Shown here: positions 43,280 to 52,778 of the stretch, piece by piece
Layout of the letters: every line of letters begins with the position of its first letter
Position numbering within the stretch: position 1 is the first letter of the stretch
Source: Pseudomonadota bacterium
GTDB lineage: Bacteria; Pseudomonadota; Alphaproteobacteria; Sphingomonadales; Sphingomonadaceae
Assembly (NCBI GenBank): GCA_029550345.1
Contig: JAKPHK010000068.1
Coordinates: 142,244-206,243 of the forward strand
Direction of reading: 5' to 3'
DNA length: 64,000 bases
The notes under the pieces: model-generated
Told to the model about the DNA's origin: nothing
Databases searched by the model: none
Seen by the model: only the letters and a program-made list of their open reading frames with translations
Translations under genes and position numbers: made by a program

Positions 43280-44506
43280 TTAAACCAGCATTTCCGCCGC
43301 CGGACCGTGACCCAGGAACAAGGCCGGGCTGGCGCTGGCGCCATAGGCCCCGGCGCAGAACACCGCGACCAGATCGCCGACATCGGCATGAGGGAAGCCG
43401 CCCTTGTCGGCCAGCCGGTCAAGCGGGGTGCACAGGCACCCGACCACGTTGGCCTCTTCCGCAACCGGCGCATCAAAGCGGCTGGCGATCGCCACCGGGT
43501 AATTGCGCCGAACCACCGTGCCGAAATTGCCGGACGCCGCCAGCTGGTGGTGCAAGCCGCCATCGACGATCAGGAAAGTCTCGCCATGGCTGACCTTGCG
43601 ATCGACGATCCGGGTCAGATAGACTCCCGCTTCACCCACCAGAAACCGGCCCAGCTCGATGCAGAAATCGGTGCTTGCCAGGCTGTCCGGCAGAGCGCCG
43701 AACGCAGTCTCCAGTGCAGAGCCAATCGCTTCAATATCAAGAGCTTGATCGCCGGGGAAATAGGGAATCCCGAACCCGCCGCCAAGATTGCAATGCGGCA
43801 GCGGCGCGCCGCTCTGATCGGCCAATCGCGCGGCAAGTGCCAGCGTCTGGGCCTGGGTTTCGATGATCGCATCGGCATCAAGCGCCTGACTGCCGGCAAA
43901 GATGTGAAATCCGCGCCATTCCGCACCACTGGCGATCACCTGCCGGGCCATTTCCGGTACCCGTTCGGCATCGACGCCGAACTGCTTGGCCCCGCCGCCC
44001 ATTTTCATGCCCGATCCCTTGAGATCGAAATCGGGATTGACCCGGATCGCCAGTCTGGGCCGAATGCCAAGCCGCTCACCCGCCGCCAGCGCGCGGTCCA
44101 GTTCGCCTTCGGATTCAAGGTTTAGCGTGGTCCCGGCGGATATGGCCGATTCCAGTTCAGCGGTCCGCTTTCCCGGCCCGGCAAAGCTTATCCGAGCGGG
44201 ATCAAGTCCGGCGGCCAGCGCCATCGCCAATTCGCCGCCAGATGCCACATCAAACCCATCGACCAGATCAGACATTGCCTGAAGAACCGGAGTGAAAGGA
44301 TTGGCTTTCATGGCATAATGGATGGCAATGCGCCGCGGCATGGCCGCCCGCAATTGCGCTGCACGGCGCTCAAGATGCTGCCGAGAATAGACGAAGAGCG
44401 GGGTGCTGCCCGCCTCGGCGACAAGCGCGGACGCCTTGCGCCCGGCAATCGCCAGTTCACCGTCCAGCGCTTCATATCCGGCAGGAATCGGGCCAAGCGG
44501 CTTCAT
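43280..44506 (-). CDS. PLP-dependent decarboxylase, exosortase A-associated
   Basis: Fold III (alanine racemase-like) decarboxylase of the Orn/DAP/Lys group, acting on an amino acid or amino-acyl substrate. The 408-residue protein has the PLP lysine in IHYAMKANPFTPVLQ, GFDVASGGELAMAL, FHIFAGSQALDAD, the glycine loop CNLGGGFGIPYFPG and CIELGRFLVGEAGVYL. The C-terminal active-site cysteine segment is VVGCLCTPLDRL. Annotated in such clusters as TIGR03099. The start overlaps the AMP ligase stop by ATGA, so the two are coupled. Confidence 0.9.
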   Translation of the reverse strand: MKPLGPIPAGYEALDGELAIAGRKASALVAEAGSTPLFVYSRQHLERRAAQLRAAMPRRIAIHYAMKANPFTPVLQAMSDLVDGFDVASGGELAMALAAGLDPARISFAGPGKRTAELESAISAGTTLNLESEGELDRALAAGERLGIRPRLAIRVNPDFDLKGSGMKMGGGAKQFGVDAERVPEMARQVIASGAEWRGFHIFAGSQALDADAIIETQAQTLALAARLADQSGAPLPHCNLGGGFGIPYFPGDQALDIEAIGSALETAFGALPDSLASTDFCIELGRFLVGEAGVYLTRIVDRKVSHGETFLIVDGGLHHQLAASGNFGTVVRRNYPVAIASRFDAPVAEEANVVGCLCTPLDRLADKGGFPHADVGDLVAVFCAGAYGASASPALFLGHGPAAEMLV

Positions 44507-46029
44507 GCGGCAAGCTCCTGATAGAGCCCGGTCCGGTCGATCTTGCCATTGGGCGAAATCGGCATCGCCTGACGCCAGTGGATGACTTTCGGCTGCATAA
44601 AGTTTGGCAGTTCTTTCAATAAAATACGCGGCAATTCTTGTTCGGCGCCTGAATGACCGGACGCGGCCCGCACGACCAGGTGCACCGCCTGGCCCAGCCG
44701 TTCGTCGGGAATGCCCAGCGCCACGGCCTCGGCCACCAGGCCGCTGGCCAGCGCCGCCTCCTCGATCTCCTGCGGGGATATGCGGTTTCCGGCGCTCTTG
44801 ATCATCGCATCGCGGCGTCCGACAAAGTAGAGCAGCCCTTCGCCTTCCCGCTTCACCCGGTCACCCGACCAGACGGCCATGCCGCCATAGCGCGAGGCCG
44901 CCGGAGCCGGTTTGAACCGCTCGGCTGTTCGCACCGGATCCTGCCAGTACCCTTGCGCGACCAGCGGCCCGCAGTGGACCAGCTCGCCCTCCTCGCCATC
45001 GGCGGTCACCTCGCCGCCATCGCCAATCACAAGGATTTCGGCGTGGGGAATGGCCTTGCCCATCGAGGTCGGGTGGCTATCGACCAGCGACGGATCGAGG
45101 TAGGTCGAGCGGAAAGCCTCGGTCAGGCCGTACATCGGGAACAACCGCGCCTGCGGGAACAGGCCGCGCAGGCTGCGGACCAGATCAGGGGTCAAAGCTC
45201 CACCCGAATTGGTCAGACGGCGCAATTTGGCGGCCACTTCATTGGGCCATTCGAGTTCGACCAGCTGCACCCAAAGCGGCGGCACGGCTGCCAGCGTTGT
45301 CACACCATGGCGATCGACCGCCTTCACCACGTCGCGCGGGGTCAGATAGTCGAGCGGAACCACGCTGCCACCTGCATACCAGGTGGAGAGCAGCTGGTTC
45401 TGCCCATAGTCGAACGACAAGGGCAGCACCGCCAGCGTCACATCGTCTGCCGCCATGCCGAGATAGTCGGCAACGCTTTCGGCGCCGAGCCACATATTGG
45501 CGTGGCTGAGCATGACCCCCTTGGGCTTTCCGGTGGAACCGCTGGTGTAAAGGATTGCCGCCAGGGCATCGGGATCGGCCTCGCTTGGCGCCAGGGCCTC
45601 AGCGTGGGCGGCAACCGCCGCCAGTGCGTCAGCCTCTGCCAGCAGACGGCAATCGGCGGGGCAATCGCCTGCCTCCAGCCCTGCCAGCCGCGAAGCTGTG
45701 GCGATCAGAAGCCGCGCGCCGCTGTCGGCCAGAATATGCGCGACCTGCGCGTGCTTGAGCAGCGGATTGATCGGAACGTGGACCAGCCCGGCCCGCGCGG
45801 CGGCCAGCGGCATCAGGCAGGTCAGCTCGCCCTTGGCAGCCCAGCTGGCAACCCGTCCGCCCGGCTCGTTTACCTGGCTTTGCAACCATGCCGCCATGCG
45901 GCCGACACGATCCCTTAAGTCCTTGTAGCTAAGAGGGCCTTCACGCAGCACCAGTGCCGGGGCTGCATCGGCGCCGCGCAGGGCGAGATGGTCTAGCGGC
46001 CGGATCGTTGTGGGCAGGTCAAAGGACAC
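44503..46029 (-). CDS. AMP-forming acyl-CoA ligase-like enzyme, exosortase A-associated
   Basis: ANL-superfamily adenylating enzyme (TIGR03098 type) that activates a carboxylate as acyl-AMP. The 508-residue protein has the P-loop ILYTSGSTGKPKGVMLSHAN, MYGLTEAFRSTYLDPSL, the hinge VWSGDRVKREGEGLLYFVGR and the terminal lysine in ISPNGKIDRTGLY. The acceptor is probably the carrier protein encoded at 47103 on the other strand, though CoA is possible. Divergent from the GNAT gene; the two starts are only about 40 bases apart. Confidence 0.9.
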   Translation of the reverse strand: MSFDLPTTIRPLDHLALRGADAAPALVLREGPLSYKDLRDRVGRMAAWLQSQVNEPGGRVASWAAKGELTCLMPLAAARAGLVHVPINPLLKHAQVAHILADSGARLLIATASRLAGLEAGDCPADCRLLAEADALAAVAAHAEALAPSEADPDALAAILYTSGSTGKPKGVMLSHANMWLGAESVADYLGMAADDVTLAVLPLSFDYGQNQLLSTWYAGGSVVPLDYLTPRDVVKAVDRHGVTTLAAVPPLWVQLVELEWPNEVAAKLRRLTNSGGALTPDLVRSLRGLFPQARLFPMYGLTEAFRSTYLDPSLVDSHPTSMGKAIPHAEILVIGDGGEVTADGEEGELVHCGPLVAQGYWQDPVRTAERFKPAPAASRYGGMAVWSGDRVKREGEGLLYFVGRRDAMIKSAGNRISPQEIEEAALASGLVAEAVALGIPDERLGQAVHLVVRAASGHSGAEQELPRILLKELPNFMQPKVIHWRQAMPISPNGKIDRTGLYQELAA

Positions 46030-46066
46030 GGGTTCGAAAGGCTCCGAAAGGATAAGGGTCAGGCAA

Positions 46067-47071
46067 TTGGTTGCGGTCGTTTACCACGATGATCTTAAGG
46101 AAATGCAAGCCGATAATGCGCTGGCCGCAACGGTCGGCGCGCCGCTGGCGCTTGCCCCCTTCGATCGGGCGGAATGGTGGGCGCTGTTGGAGAGCCATTG
46201 CGCAATCAAACCCCTGATCGCCGTTGCCGTAAAGGACGGCCAGCGCGCCGTTCTGCCGCTGGTGCGCCGGGACGATGGCCTTCACGCCCTCGCCAACTGG
46301 TACAATTTCCGCGTTCGCCCGCTTGTTTCCGATGGGGCAGACGCAGCCGCGCTGCTTACCGCACTGGCCCGGGATCTTACGAAACAGGCGCCGCGCCTGC
46401 TGCTCGCCCCGCTGCCCGATGAGCAGAACGAAACCACCGTGCTTGCCGCCGCGCTGCACAAAGCCGGGTGGGTGGTGTTCGTCACCCAGTGCGACGTCAA
46501 CCATGTGCTCGATGTCGGCGGCCGCAACTTTGCCGATTATCTCGCCGGACGCCCCGGTCAGGTCCGCACCACGCTGAAACGCAAGGCGGCAAAAGTCACC
46601 GTCGAGTTGGCCGACCGCTTTGATCCCACGCTGTGGGACGAATATGAGGCGGTCTATGCCGCCAGCTGGAAGCCCGAGGAAGGCTCCCCCCCCTTCCTGC
46701 GCGCCTTTGCCGAGGCCGAGGGCGCGGCCGGGCGGCTGCGGATGGCGATCGCAAGGGCCGATGGCGCAGCTGTTGCGGCGCAGTTCTGGACAGTCGAGCA
46801 CGGCACCGCCTTCATCCACAAACTTGCCCATACCGAGGCGAGCAAGCCGCTGTCCCCCGGCACCACCCTGTCAGCGGCGCTGTTCGAACAGGTGATCGAC
46901 CGTGACAAGGTGAGCCTGGTCGATTTCGGCACCGGCAACGATGGCTACAAGCGCGACTGGATGGAACAGGTCCGCCCGCGCTTTCGGATTGAGGCCTTTC
47001 GCCCAGAATCGCCCGCAAACTGGCCGAAGATCGCCAAGCTGGCCTTGCGCAAGGCGCTGGGCCGGGGCTAG
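46067..47071 (+). CDS. GNAT/FemAB-like acyltransferase, exosortase A-associated
   Basis: A 334-residue acyltransferase of the CelD/BioF2-like GNAT group: early RAEWWALLESHCAIKPLIAV, central WDEYEAVYAASWKPEEGSPP and LRMAIARADGAAVAAQFWTV, and C-terminal SLVDFGTGNDGYKRDWM. The start is uncertain: TTG 46067 keeps the opening VVYHDDL, while ATG 46103 is the first ATG but has its ribosome site too close. It could transfer an acyl group from the carrier protein encoded next in the same operon. Confidence 0.82.
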   Translation: MVAVVYHDDLKEMQADNALAATVGAPLALAPFDRAEWWALLESHCAIKPLIAVAVKDGQRAVLPLVRRDDGLHALANWYNFRVRPLVSDGADAAALLTALARDLTKQAPRLLLAPLPDEQNETTVLAAALHKAGWVVFVTQCDVNHVLDVGGRNFADYLAGRPGQVRTTLKRKAAKVTVELADRFDPTLWDEYEAVYAASWKPEEGSPPFLRAFAEAEGAAGRLRMAIARADGAAVAAQFWTVEHGTAFIHKLAHTEASKPLSPGTTLSAALFEQVIDRDKVSLVDFGTGNDGYKRDWMEQVRPRFRIEAFRPESPANWPKIAKLALRKALGRG

Positions 47072-47102
47072 ACGCCGAACCAAACAACAGGGTTTCGTTC
47101 CA

Positions 47103-47366
47103 ATGCATTCCAAGACCGATCGCAAGCTGCGCCAGATTCTGGAAGACGTGCTGGGCCTCAAGCCCGGGCAGGTCGATGACTTTACAGAGGAAACGGGCCT
47201 GTTCGGCGAACTGCCCGAACTCGATTCGATGGCCGTCGCCGGCCTGTTGACCGAAATGGAAGATCGGCTCGACATCGTGATTGACGAAGACGAGATCGAC
47301 GGCGAGCTGTTCGAAACCTATGGCAGCCTGCTCGCCTTCGCGGTGGCCAAGCAAGCGGCTGCATGA
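47103..47366 (+). CDS. Acyl carrier protein, exosortase A-associated
   Basis: An 87-residue acidic four-helix carrier protein with the phosphopantetheine serine in LPELDSMAVAGLLTEM. It is not the fatty-acid AcpP, which would sit beside fabF. Its overlap by ATGA with hydrolase 2, and the nearby AMP ligase and PLP decarboxylase genes, suggest it holds the substrate of that module as a thioester. Confidence 0.9.
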   Translation: MHSKTDRKLRQILEDVLGLKPGQVDDFTEETGLFGELPELDSMAVAGLLTEMEDRLDIVIDEDEIDGELFETYGSLLAFAVAKQAAA

Positions 47367-48043
47367 AGGCCGAAAGCTACCCCTGCCCCCTGCCCGGCGG
47401 CGCTGCGGCCAGCGAACTAGCGCTGGTTTTCGATCAAGGCCGCGAAAAGCGTGTACTGATCGCCCCGGCGCTGTTCGATGAAGCCAACCGGATGCGCCGC
47501 CTGACCGTTGAAGTGATGCGGCGGCTCGATGGCGCGGGACTGGACAGTTTCCTGCCCGACCTGCCCGGCTGCAACGAGAGTGAGCAAGACCTTGCGCTGG
47601 TCGAGCCGGAGGACTGGCGCATGGCGGTTGAGGCCGCGGCACGCCACTTCCGCGCAACTCACGTTCTGGCAATCCGCGGCGGCGGCTTGCTCCTGCCCGA
47701 AAAACTGCCCGGCTGGCACTATGCCCCGGTCAAGGGGGCCAGCCTGATCAAGACCATGCTGCGCGCCCGGATCCTCGCCTCGCGTGAGGCCGGCAAGGTT
47801 GAAAACGCCGCTGAACTGATGGAACAGGGCAAGCAGCTTGGCCTGGATCTGGCTGGCTGGTCGCTTTCGGGCGAGATGCTGCGCCAGCTCGATCAGATGG
47901 TTCCCCCCAAACGCGGTAACCTGATCCCGATCGATCAGGAAACGGTCGGCGGCGCCGGGCTGTGGCTTCGCGCCGAACCCGATGAAAATCCCGCGCAGGC
48001 CGATGCCCTCGCCGCTTTTGTCACCATGGCGCTGACGGCATGA
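47363..48043 (+). CDS. Exosortase A-associated hydrolase 2-like protein
   Basis: A 226-residue alpha/beta-hydrolase-fold protein of the TIGR03101 type (VLIAPALFDEANRMRRLTVE, GLDSFLPDLPGCNESEQDL). At the nucleophile-elbow position the sequence is LAIRGGGLLLPEK, with no Ser, Cys or Asp, so it may be catalytically inactive or use another residue. It overlaps the carrier protein gene and the hydrolase 1 gene by ATGA on both sides. The partner and substrate are unknown. Confidence 0.85.
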   Translation: MKAESYPCPLPGGAAASELALVFDQGREKRVLIAPALFDEANRMRRLTVEVMRRLDGAGLDSFLPDLPGCNESEQDLALVEPEDWRMAVEAAARHFRATHVLAIRGGGLLLPEKLPGWHYAPVKGASLIKTMLRARILASREAGKVENAAELMEQGKQLGLDLAGWSLSGEMLRQLDQMVPPKRGNLIPIDQETVGGAGLWLRAEPDENPAQADALAAFVTMALTA

Positions 48044-48879
48044 ACCGCAAACACTTCACTTTCACCTGCGAAGGCGCGCAGCTGGTCGGCACGATCGACA
48101 TGGCGCAGGCGACCACCGGGCTGCTGATCGTCAGCGGCGGGAACGAGGTGCGCGCCGGGCCGTGGGGCAGCCAGGCGCTGCTGGCGGACCGGATCGCCGC
48201 AGCGGGATTTCCGGTGCTGCGCTTTGATCGGCGCGGCGTGGGGGACAGCGAGGGCGAGAACGCCACCTTCACCGGCAGCGGCCCCGATATTGCCGCCGCG
48301 ATCAACGCCTTCCGCGCCCATGTGCCAACCCTGCGCAAGATCGTCGCTTTCGGCAATTGCGATGCCGCCAGCGCACTGATGCTGGCCAAGGGCGCGATGT
48401 GCGATGCGCTGGTGCTGGCCAATCCCTGGACCTTCGATCCCGAGCCCGAAGCGGAGCCGGAAGCAGTGGCCGAAGCTGCCGCGCCAGAGCCGGAGCCGGA
48501 AGCAACCCCGATGCCGCCCTCGGCGATGCGCAGCTATTATCTGCGGCGGCTGACCAATCCGGCTGCGCTGAAGCGGCTGTTCTCCGGCAAGGTCAAGGTC
48601 ACCAAAATGGCCAGCAGCCTGGTAGAGGCGGTAAAGCCCGCCCCGCCGCCAAGCTCGCTGGCGCAGGACATGGCAGAGGCGCTCAAGGCCTATTACGGCC
48701 CGGCGACGATCCTGCTGGCTGAAAACGATCGCACCGCACAGGCTTTCAAGGCAGTTTGGGACAAGGACGATCCGCGCCTGCGCACCTGCCCCAAGGCCGG
48801 GCACAGCTTTGTCGAGCCGCAGGCGACGATCTGGCTTCAGGGCCAGATCCTCGCCGCGCTGCGCGGGGTCAGCCCTTAG
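48040..48879 (+). CDS. Exosortase A-associated hydrolase 1
   Basis: A 279-residue alpha/beta-hydrolase-fold protein of the TIGR03100 type. The pattern is LIVSGGNEVRAGPWGSQALL, PVLRFDRRGVGDSEGEN, then the elbow VAFGNCDAASALML, where Cys replaces the usual Ser, and a C-terminal histidine in KAGHSFVEP. A Pro/Glu-rich insertion (EPEAEPEAVAEAAAPEPEPE) lies in the cap region. It ends the plus-strand operon and overlaps trxB convergently by 11 bases. Confidence 0.88.
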   Translation: MNRKHFTFTCEGAQLVGTIDMAQATTGLLIVSGGNEVRAGPWGSQALLADRIAAAGFPVLRFDRRGVGDSEGENATFTGSGPDIAAAINAFRAHVPTLRKIVAFGNCDAASALMLAKGAMCDALVLANPWTFDPEPEAEPEAVAEAAAPEPEPEATPMPPSAMRSYYLRRLTNPAALKRLFSGKVKVTKMASSLVEAVKPAPPPSSLAQDMAEALKAYYGPATILLAENDRTAQAFKAVWDKDDPRLRTCPKAGHSFVEPQATIWLQGQILAALRGVSP

Positions 48880-49822
48880 ACGCTGCGAAGTCGCGCTCGG
48901 CCACGAACCGCTCGGCGTCGAGCGCGGCCATGCAGCCCGTGCCTGCGGCGGTTACCGCCTGACGATAGGTGTGGTCCATCACGTCACCGCAGGCGAAAAC
49001 GCCGGGGATCGCAGTCTTGGGCGTGCCGGGCTGGACCACGATATAGCCGCCACCATCCAGTTCCAGCTTGCCCTTGAACAGCTCGGTCGCGGGAGCGTGG
49101 CCGATCGCGACGAAAGCCCCGTCGGTCGGCGCGATGCTGCTTTCGCCGGTTACGGTGTCTTTCAGCGCCACCCCGGTCAGCCCGGTATCGCCTCCGACGA
49201 AATGATCGACCGCCTTGTTCCACAGCACCTTGATGTTGGGATGGGCCAGCAGCCGGTCCTGCAAGATCTTTTCCGCCCGCAGCGAATCCCGGCGGTGGAT
49301 CAGGGTCACGTCCTGGCTGTGGTTGGTAAGGTACAGCGCCTCTTCCACGGCGGTGTTGCCGCCGCCGATCACCACCACTTTCTTGCCGCGATAGAAAAAC
49401 CCGTCACAGGTAGCGCAAGCTGAAACCCCCTTACCCGAAAGCTCCTGTTCACCCGCCACGCCCAGCCATTTGGCCTGGGCACCGGTGGCGATCACCAGCG
49501 TTTCGCCTTCGTAAACGTCGCCGCTGTCTCCGGTCGCACGGAACGGCGGGCCGGAAAGGTCGATATCGACGATCGTATCCCACAGCATCCGGGTGCCGAC
49601 GTGTTCGGCCTGGGCCTGCATTTCCTGCATCAGCCACGGGCCCTGGATCACATCACGAAAGCCCGGATAATTTTCGACATCGGTGGTGATGGTCAGCTGC
49701 CCGCCGGGCTGAAGCCCCTGCACCACGATCGGCTGCATCCCGGCGCGCGCGCCATAGATCGCCGCGGAAAGCCCGGCCGGGCCCGAGCCGATGATCAACA
49801 TCCGGGTGGTGTGAACTGCCAT
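48869..49822 (-). CDS. trxB: Thioredoxin reductase
   Basis: NADPH-dependent flavoenzyme that reduces thioredoxin. The 317-residue protein has the FAD site LIIGSGPAGLSAAIYGARAG, redox-active CATC in SACATCDGFFYRG, the NADPH site VVVIGGGNTAVEEAL and VFACGDVMDHTYRQAV. ATG 49822 is favoured over 49825 by the GGAGG spacing. Monocistronic, divergent from the alpha/beta hydrolase gene. Confidence 0.97.
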   Translation of the reverse strand: MAVHTTRMLIIGSGPAGLSAAIYGARAGMQPIVVQGLQPGGQLTITTDVENYPGFRDVIQGPWLMQEMQAQAEHVGTRMLWDTIVDIDLSGPPFRATGDSGDVYEGETLVIATGAQAKWLGVAGEQELSGKGVSACATCDGFFYRGKKVVVIGGGNTAVEEALYLTNHSQDVTLIHRRDSLRAEKILQDRLLAHPNIKVLWNKAVDHFVGGDTGLTGVALKDTVTGESSIAPTDGAFVAIGHAPATELFKGKLELDGGGYIVVQPGTPKTAIPGVFACGDVMDHTYRQAVTAAGTGCMAALDAERFVAERDFAASKG

Positions 49823-49936
49823 CATGTCCTCCGTTATGCCGCAGCAGATAGGCAGCGTGCCTGAACATTGCCAGTGCCAACCCGTGCAATTTCCCCGGGA
49901 TTGACGCGCTGTCCGGATCAGAGCAAGGCACAGCCC

Positions 49937-50809
49937 ATGACCCCGCACGGACCGACCGCAAACACCTTCATCTCACAGCGCCTGCGCCTGCACTACGTCG
50001 ATTGGGGTAACCCCGATGCGCCGCCGCTGATCCTACAACATGGCGGGCGCGATCATTGCCGCAGCTGGGACTGGGTGGCAGAGGAACTGGCGAAAGACTG
50101 GCACGTCATCGCCCCCGATCTTCGCGGCCATGGCGACAGCGCCTGGGCGCCGGACGGCAATTACGAGATGAACGCCTTCGTCTATGACTTCGCGCAGCTG
50201 GTCCACACCCTGGGTCATGACGAGGTGACGATCGTTTCGCATTCGCTGGGCGGAAACATTGCCACGCGCTTTACCGGCCTTTACCCCGAAAAGGTCCGCA
50301 AGCTCGTCAACATCGAAGGGCTTGGCCCCTCTCCCAAGGTCCGGGCCGAGCGCGAAGAGGAAGGCTATGCCAATCGCTTTCGCGACTGGATCGACAAGCG
50401 CCGCGCCGCCGCCGGACGAATGCCGCGCCGCTATCCCACGATCGAGGCCGCCTATGCCCGGATGAAGGAGGAAAACGCCTTCCTGACCGATGAACAGGCC
50501 CGCCACCTGACCATCCACGGCGCCAGCCGTAACGAGGACGGCACCTGGAGCTGGAAATTCGATCCCTATCTCAACGTCTGGCCGTTTGAGGATACTCCGC
50601 AGGACCGGATGGACCAGTTGTGGGCCGCGATAACCTGCCCGATCCTGCTGCTCTATGGGCTCGATTCATGGGCCAGCAGCCCGGCCAAGGATGGCCGACT
50701 GGCAGCCTTCCACGCCGGAACGCGGCTGGTCGAGTTCGAAAACGCCGGCCACTGGCTGCATCATGACCAGTTTGACCGGTTCATGGCCGAAGTGAAGGCG
50801 TTTCTTTAA
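49937..50809 (+). CDS. Alpha/beta hydrolase
   Basis: A 290-residue cytoplasmic hydrolase: LILQHGGRDHCRSWDWVAEE (oxyanion strand), HVIAPDLRGHGDSAWAP, nucleophile elbow TIVSHSLGGNIATR and catalytic histidine in ENAGHWLHHDQFD. The pattern is of the general esterase/epoxide-hydrolase-like family; the substrate is unknown. Its stop overlaps the convergent phosphatase stop. Confidence 0.87.
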   Translation: MTPHGPTANTFISQRLRLHYVDWGNPDAPPLILQHGGRDHCRSWDWVAEELAKDWHVIAPDLRGHGDSAWAPDGNYEMNAFVYDFAQLVHTLGHDEVTIVSHSLGGNIATRFTGLYPEKVRKLVNIEGLGPSPKVRAEREEEGYANRFRDWIDKRRAAAGRMPRRYPTIEAAYARMKEENAFLTDEQARHLTIHGASRNEDGTWSWKFDPYLNVWPFEDTPQDRMDQLWAAITCPILLLYGLDSWASSPAKDGRLAAFHAGTRLVEFENAGHWLHHDQFDRFMAEVKAFL

Positions 50810-51585
50810 CTGACAAGGTAGTGGCCGCGCAGCGCATCCCGCCTGGCCGCATCAATCCCCAGCACAGCTTCAAGATAGGCGTCGATCGTGCCGTGCCGCG
50901 CCTCCACCGCATCAAGCGCGGTGTTGAGGTAATCGGCCTCCACACCCCACAGCGCCCGGACCGTAGCGGGATCGAGCGCGGCATATTTCGGGTGATCCTT
51001 GAAAGCCTCAGCCGCGATCCGGTCTTCCAGCTTGCTGGCGGCATTGGTCAACAGATAGTCTTCAAGGATCGCGCCACGCGAAACGCCCAGCGCGTATTGG
51101 GCCATCGCCACGGCAAAGCCGGTGCGGTCCTTGCCCGCCACGCAGTGCACCAGGCTGGGGCCATCGGCGCGGAGCAGCAATTCGAAATAGAGCCGCAGCA
51201 TCGGCACCAGATTGTCACGAAAGGCGATTCCTTCGTAAAGCCGGATCATTGCGGCGCGCGCCTCTGCCGCGCTGACCACCCCGTCCGCCGCCTCGCTGTG
51301 CAGGGCAAGCCCGGCGGTTTCTTCGGGATAGGTCCAGACGTTTGCCGAAAACTCGTCATGGCGGCGGCACGGCTTCCTTTCCCGCTCGCTCGGGCCGCGC
51401 AGGTCGATCACGTGTGCGATCCCCAGATCGTGGATCGCCTGCAGATCGGCATCGCTGGCATCGCCGTGCTGGGCCGATCGCCACAGCAGCCCGGTCTTCA
51501 GCCGCGCGCCATCTGCGCCGTGATAGCCGCCATAGTCGCGGAAGTTGTGGACACCTGCCAGCGGGAGAACGCGCAAATCGGTCAT
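50806..51585 (-). CDS. Tyrosine/serine protein phosphatase
   Basis: A 259-residue phosphatase with the P-loop LVHCVAGKDRTGFAVA (C-x-x-G-K-D-R-T-G) and the N-terminal motif GVHNFRDYGGYHGADGARLK with LWRSAQ, matching the MptpB-like group, which can act on phosphotyrosine, phosphoserine or phosphoinositides. ATG 51585 gives the usual family start MTDLRVLPL. Divergent from the YeiH-type transporter gene. Confidence 0.9.
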   Translation of the reverse strand: MTDLRVLPLAGVHNFRDYGGYHGADGARLKTGLLWRSAQHGDASDADLQAIHDLGIAHVIDLRGPSERERKPCRRHDEFSANVWTYPEETAGLALHSEAADGVVSAAEARAAMIRLYEGIAFRDNLVPMLRLYFELLLRADGPSLVHCVAGKDRTGFAVAMAQYALGVSRGAILEDYLLTNAASKLEDRIAAEAFKDHPKYAALDPATVRALWGVEADYLNTALDAVEARHGTIDAYLEAVLGIDAARRDALRGHYLVS

Positions 51586-51699
51586 GCAGCCGCGCTTGCC
51601 AGCAAGCCAGGTTGGGCGCAAGCCTCGACGCGGCGCCCGGTAACTGGCAACAGCCCCACAGGTCACCGTCAACCCAGTCTGTCAGGAGCATCGCCGATC

Positions 51700-52713
51700 A
51701 TGCCAAGCACTTCCCCACCGGCCTGGCAGGACTGGCTCATAAGGCACTACCCGGGGATCCTGATTGCAGCGGTTGGCGGGATCTGTGCCGAGGCAATCAG
51801 CCAGCATTACGGCGCGCCGCCGATGCTGATCGCGCTGCTGATCGGGCTGGCAATCCACTTCGTCTATGATTTGGAAAAGACCAAAGCTGGGATCGCCTTT
51901 TCTGCCCGCAACGTATTGCGCTTCGGCGTGGCGCTGCTCGGCATCAAGATCGCCTATTCGGACATCATCTCGATCGGGCTTGCGCCGCTGCTGCTGGTGA
52001 TTTTCGCGATGGGCGTAACCATGCTGACGGCAGCCCTGGGTGCACGGATGCTGGGTCTTTCGCCCGAATTTGCCGCGCTCAGCGGCGGCTCGGTCGCGGT
52101 TTGCGGAGCCTCGGCAGCGGCGGCGGTTTCCAGCGTCCTGCCGCAGGACAAGGAAAGCGAGCGATCGCTTGCCGTGGTGATCGCGGTGGTCACCCTGATG
52201 GCGACCGTGGCGATGATCTTCTATCCTCTGCTGGTCACGGCGCTGGGCCTGACCGAAGAGGAAATGGGCGTCATCCTGGGCGGCACGATCCACGATGTTG
52301 CCCAGGTGGTTGCGGCGGGGAAAGCCATCTCTCCGAAAGTGGGTGATCTTTCGACCTTCGTGAAACTGGTTCGCGTGGCGATGTTGCTGCCGATCGTCAT
52401 GGGGGTTTATTTCTGGCTTGGCCGCAAGGCCGCGCGGCAGGATGGCGCATCCAGAATCCAGTATGTCCCGGGCTTTCTGATTGCCTTCTTCGTTCTCGCG
52501 GCGCTCAATTCGCTGAAGCTCATTCCGGCGAATGTCGCCACGCTGGGCACCACCGCTTCGCACTATTTCCTGGTCGTTTCGATCACCGCGATCGGGGTCA
52601 AGACCGATCTCAAAAGCGTACTCAGCGTTGGCTGGCGTCCGTTTGCGCTGATTGTGCTGGAAACGGTGGTGATGCTGCTGGTGGTGCTGGGCGGGGTTCT
52701 CGCGATGCGCTGA
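51700..52713 (+). CDS. YeiH-family putative sulfate exporter
   Basis: A 337-residue inner-membrane protein with about ten helices. YeiH/Cons_hypoth698 landmarks are [15 protein letters not shown] early helices, [38 protein letters not shown] and [15 protein letters not shown]. The family is annotated as putative sulfate exporters, and some members are linked to taurine or sulfite handling. No LysR regulator (the frequent neighbour) is present. AGGAG lies 11 bases before the ATG. Confidence 0.88.
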   Translation: MPSTSPPAWQDWLIRHYPGILIAAVGGICAEAISQHYGAPPMLIALLIGLAIHFVYDLEKTKAGIAFSARNVLRFGVALLGIKIAYSDIISIGLAPLLLVIFAMGVTMLTAALGARMLGLSPEFAALSGGSVAVCGASAAAAVSSVLPQDKESERSLAVVIAVVTLMATVAMIFYPLLVTALGLTEEEMGVILGGTIHDVAQVVAAGKAISPKVGDLSTFVKLVRVAMLLPIVMGVYFWLGRKAARQDGASRIQYVPGFLIAFFVLAALNSLKLIPANVATLGTTASHYFLVVSITAIGVKTDLKSVLSVGWRPFALIVLETVVMLLVVLGGVLAMR

Positions 52714-52778
52714 TCAGCGTAGGCGGCACCGGATCGGGGGCATTCCATGTCTGGCCATTTTGGATTAGGGGCGCGCGC

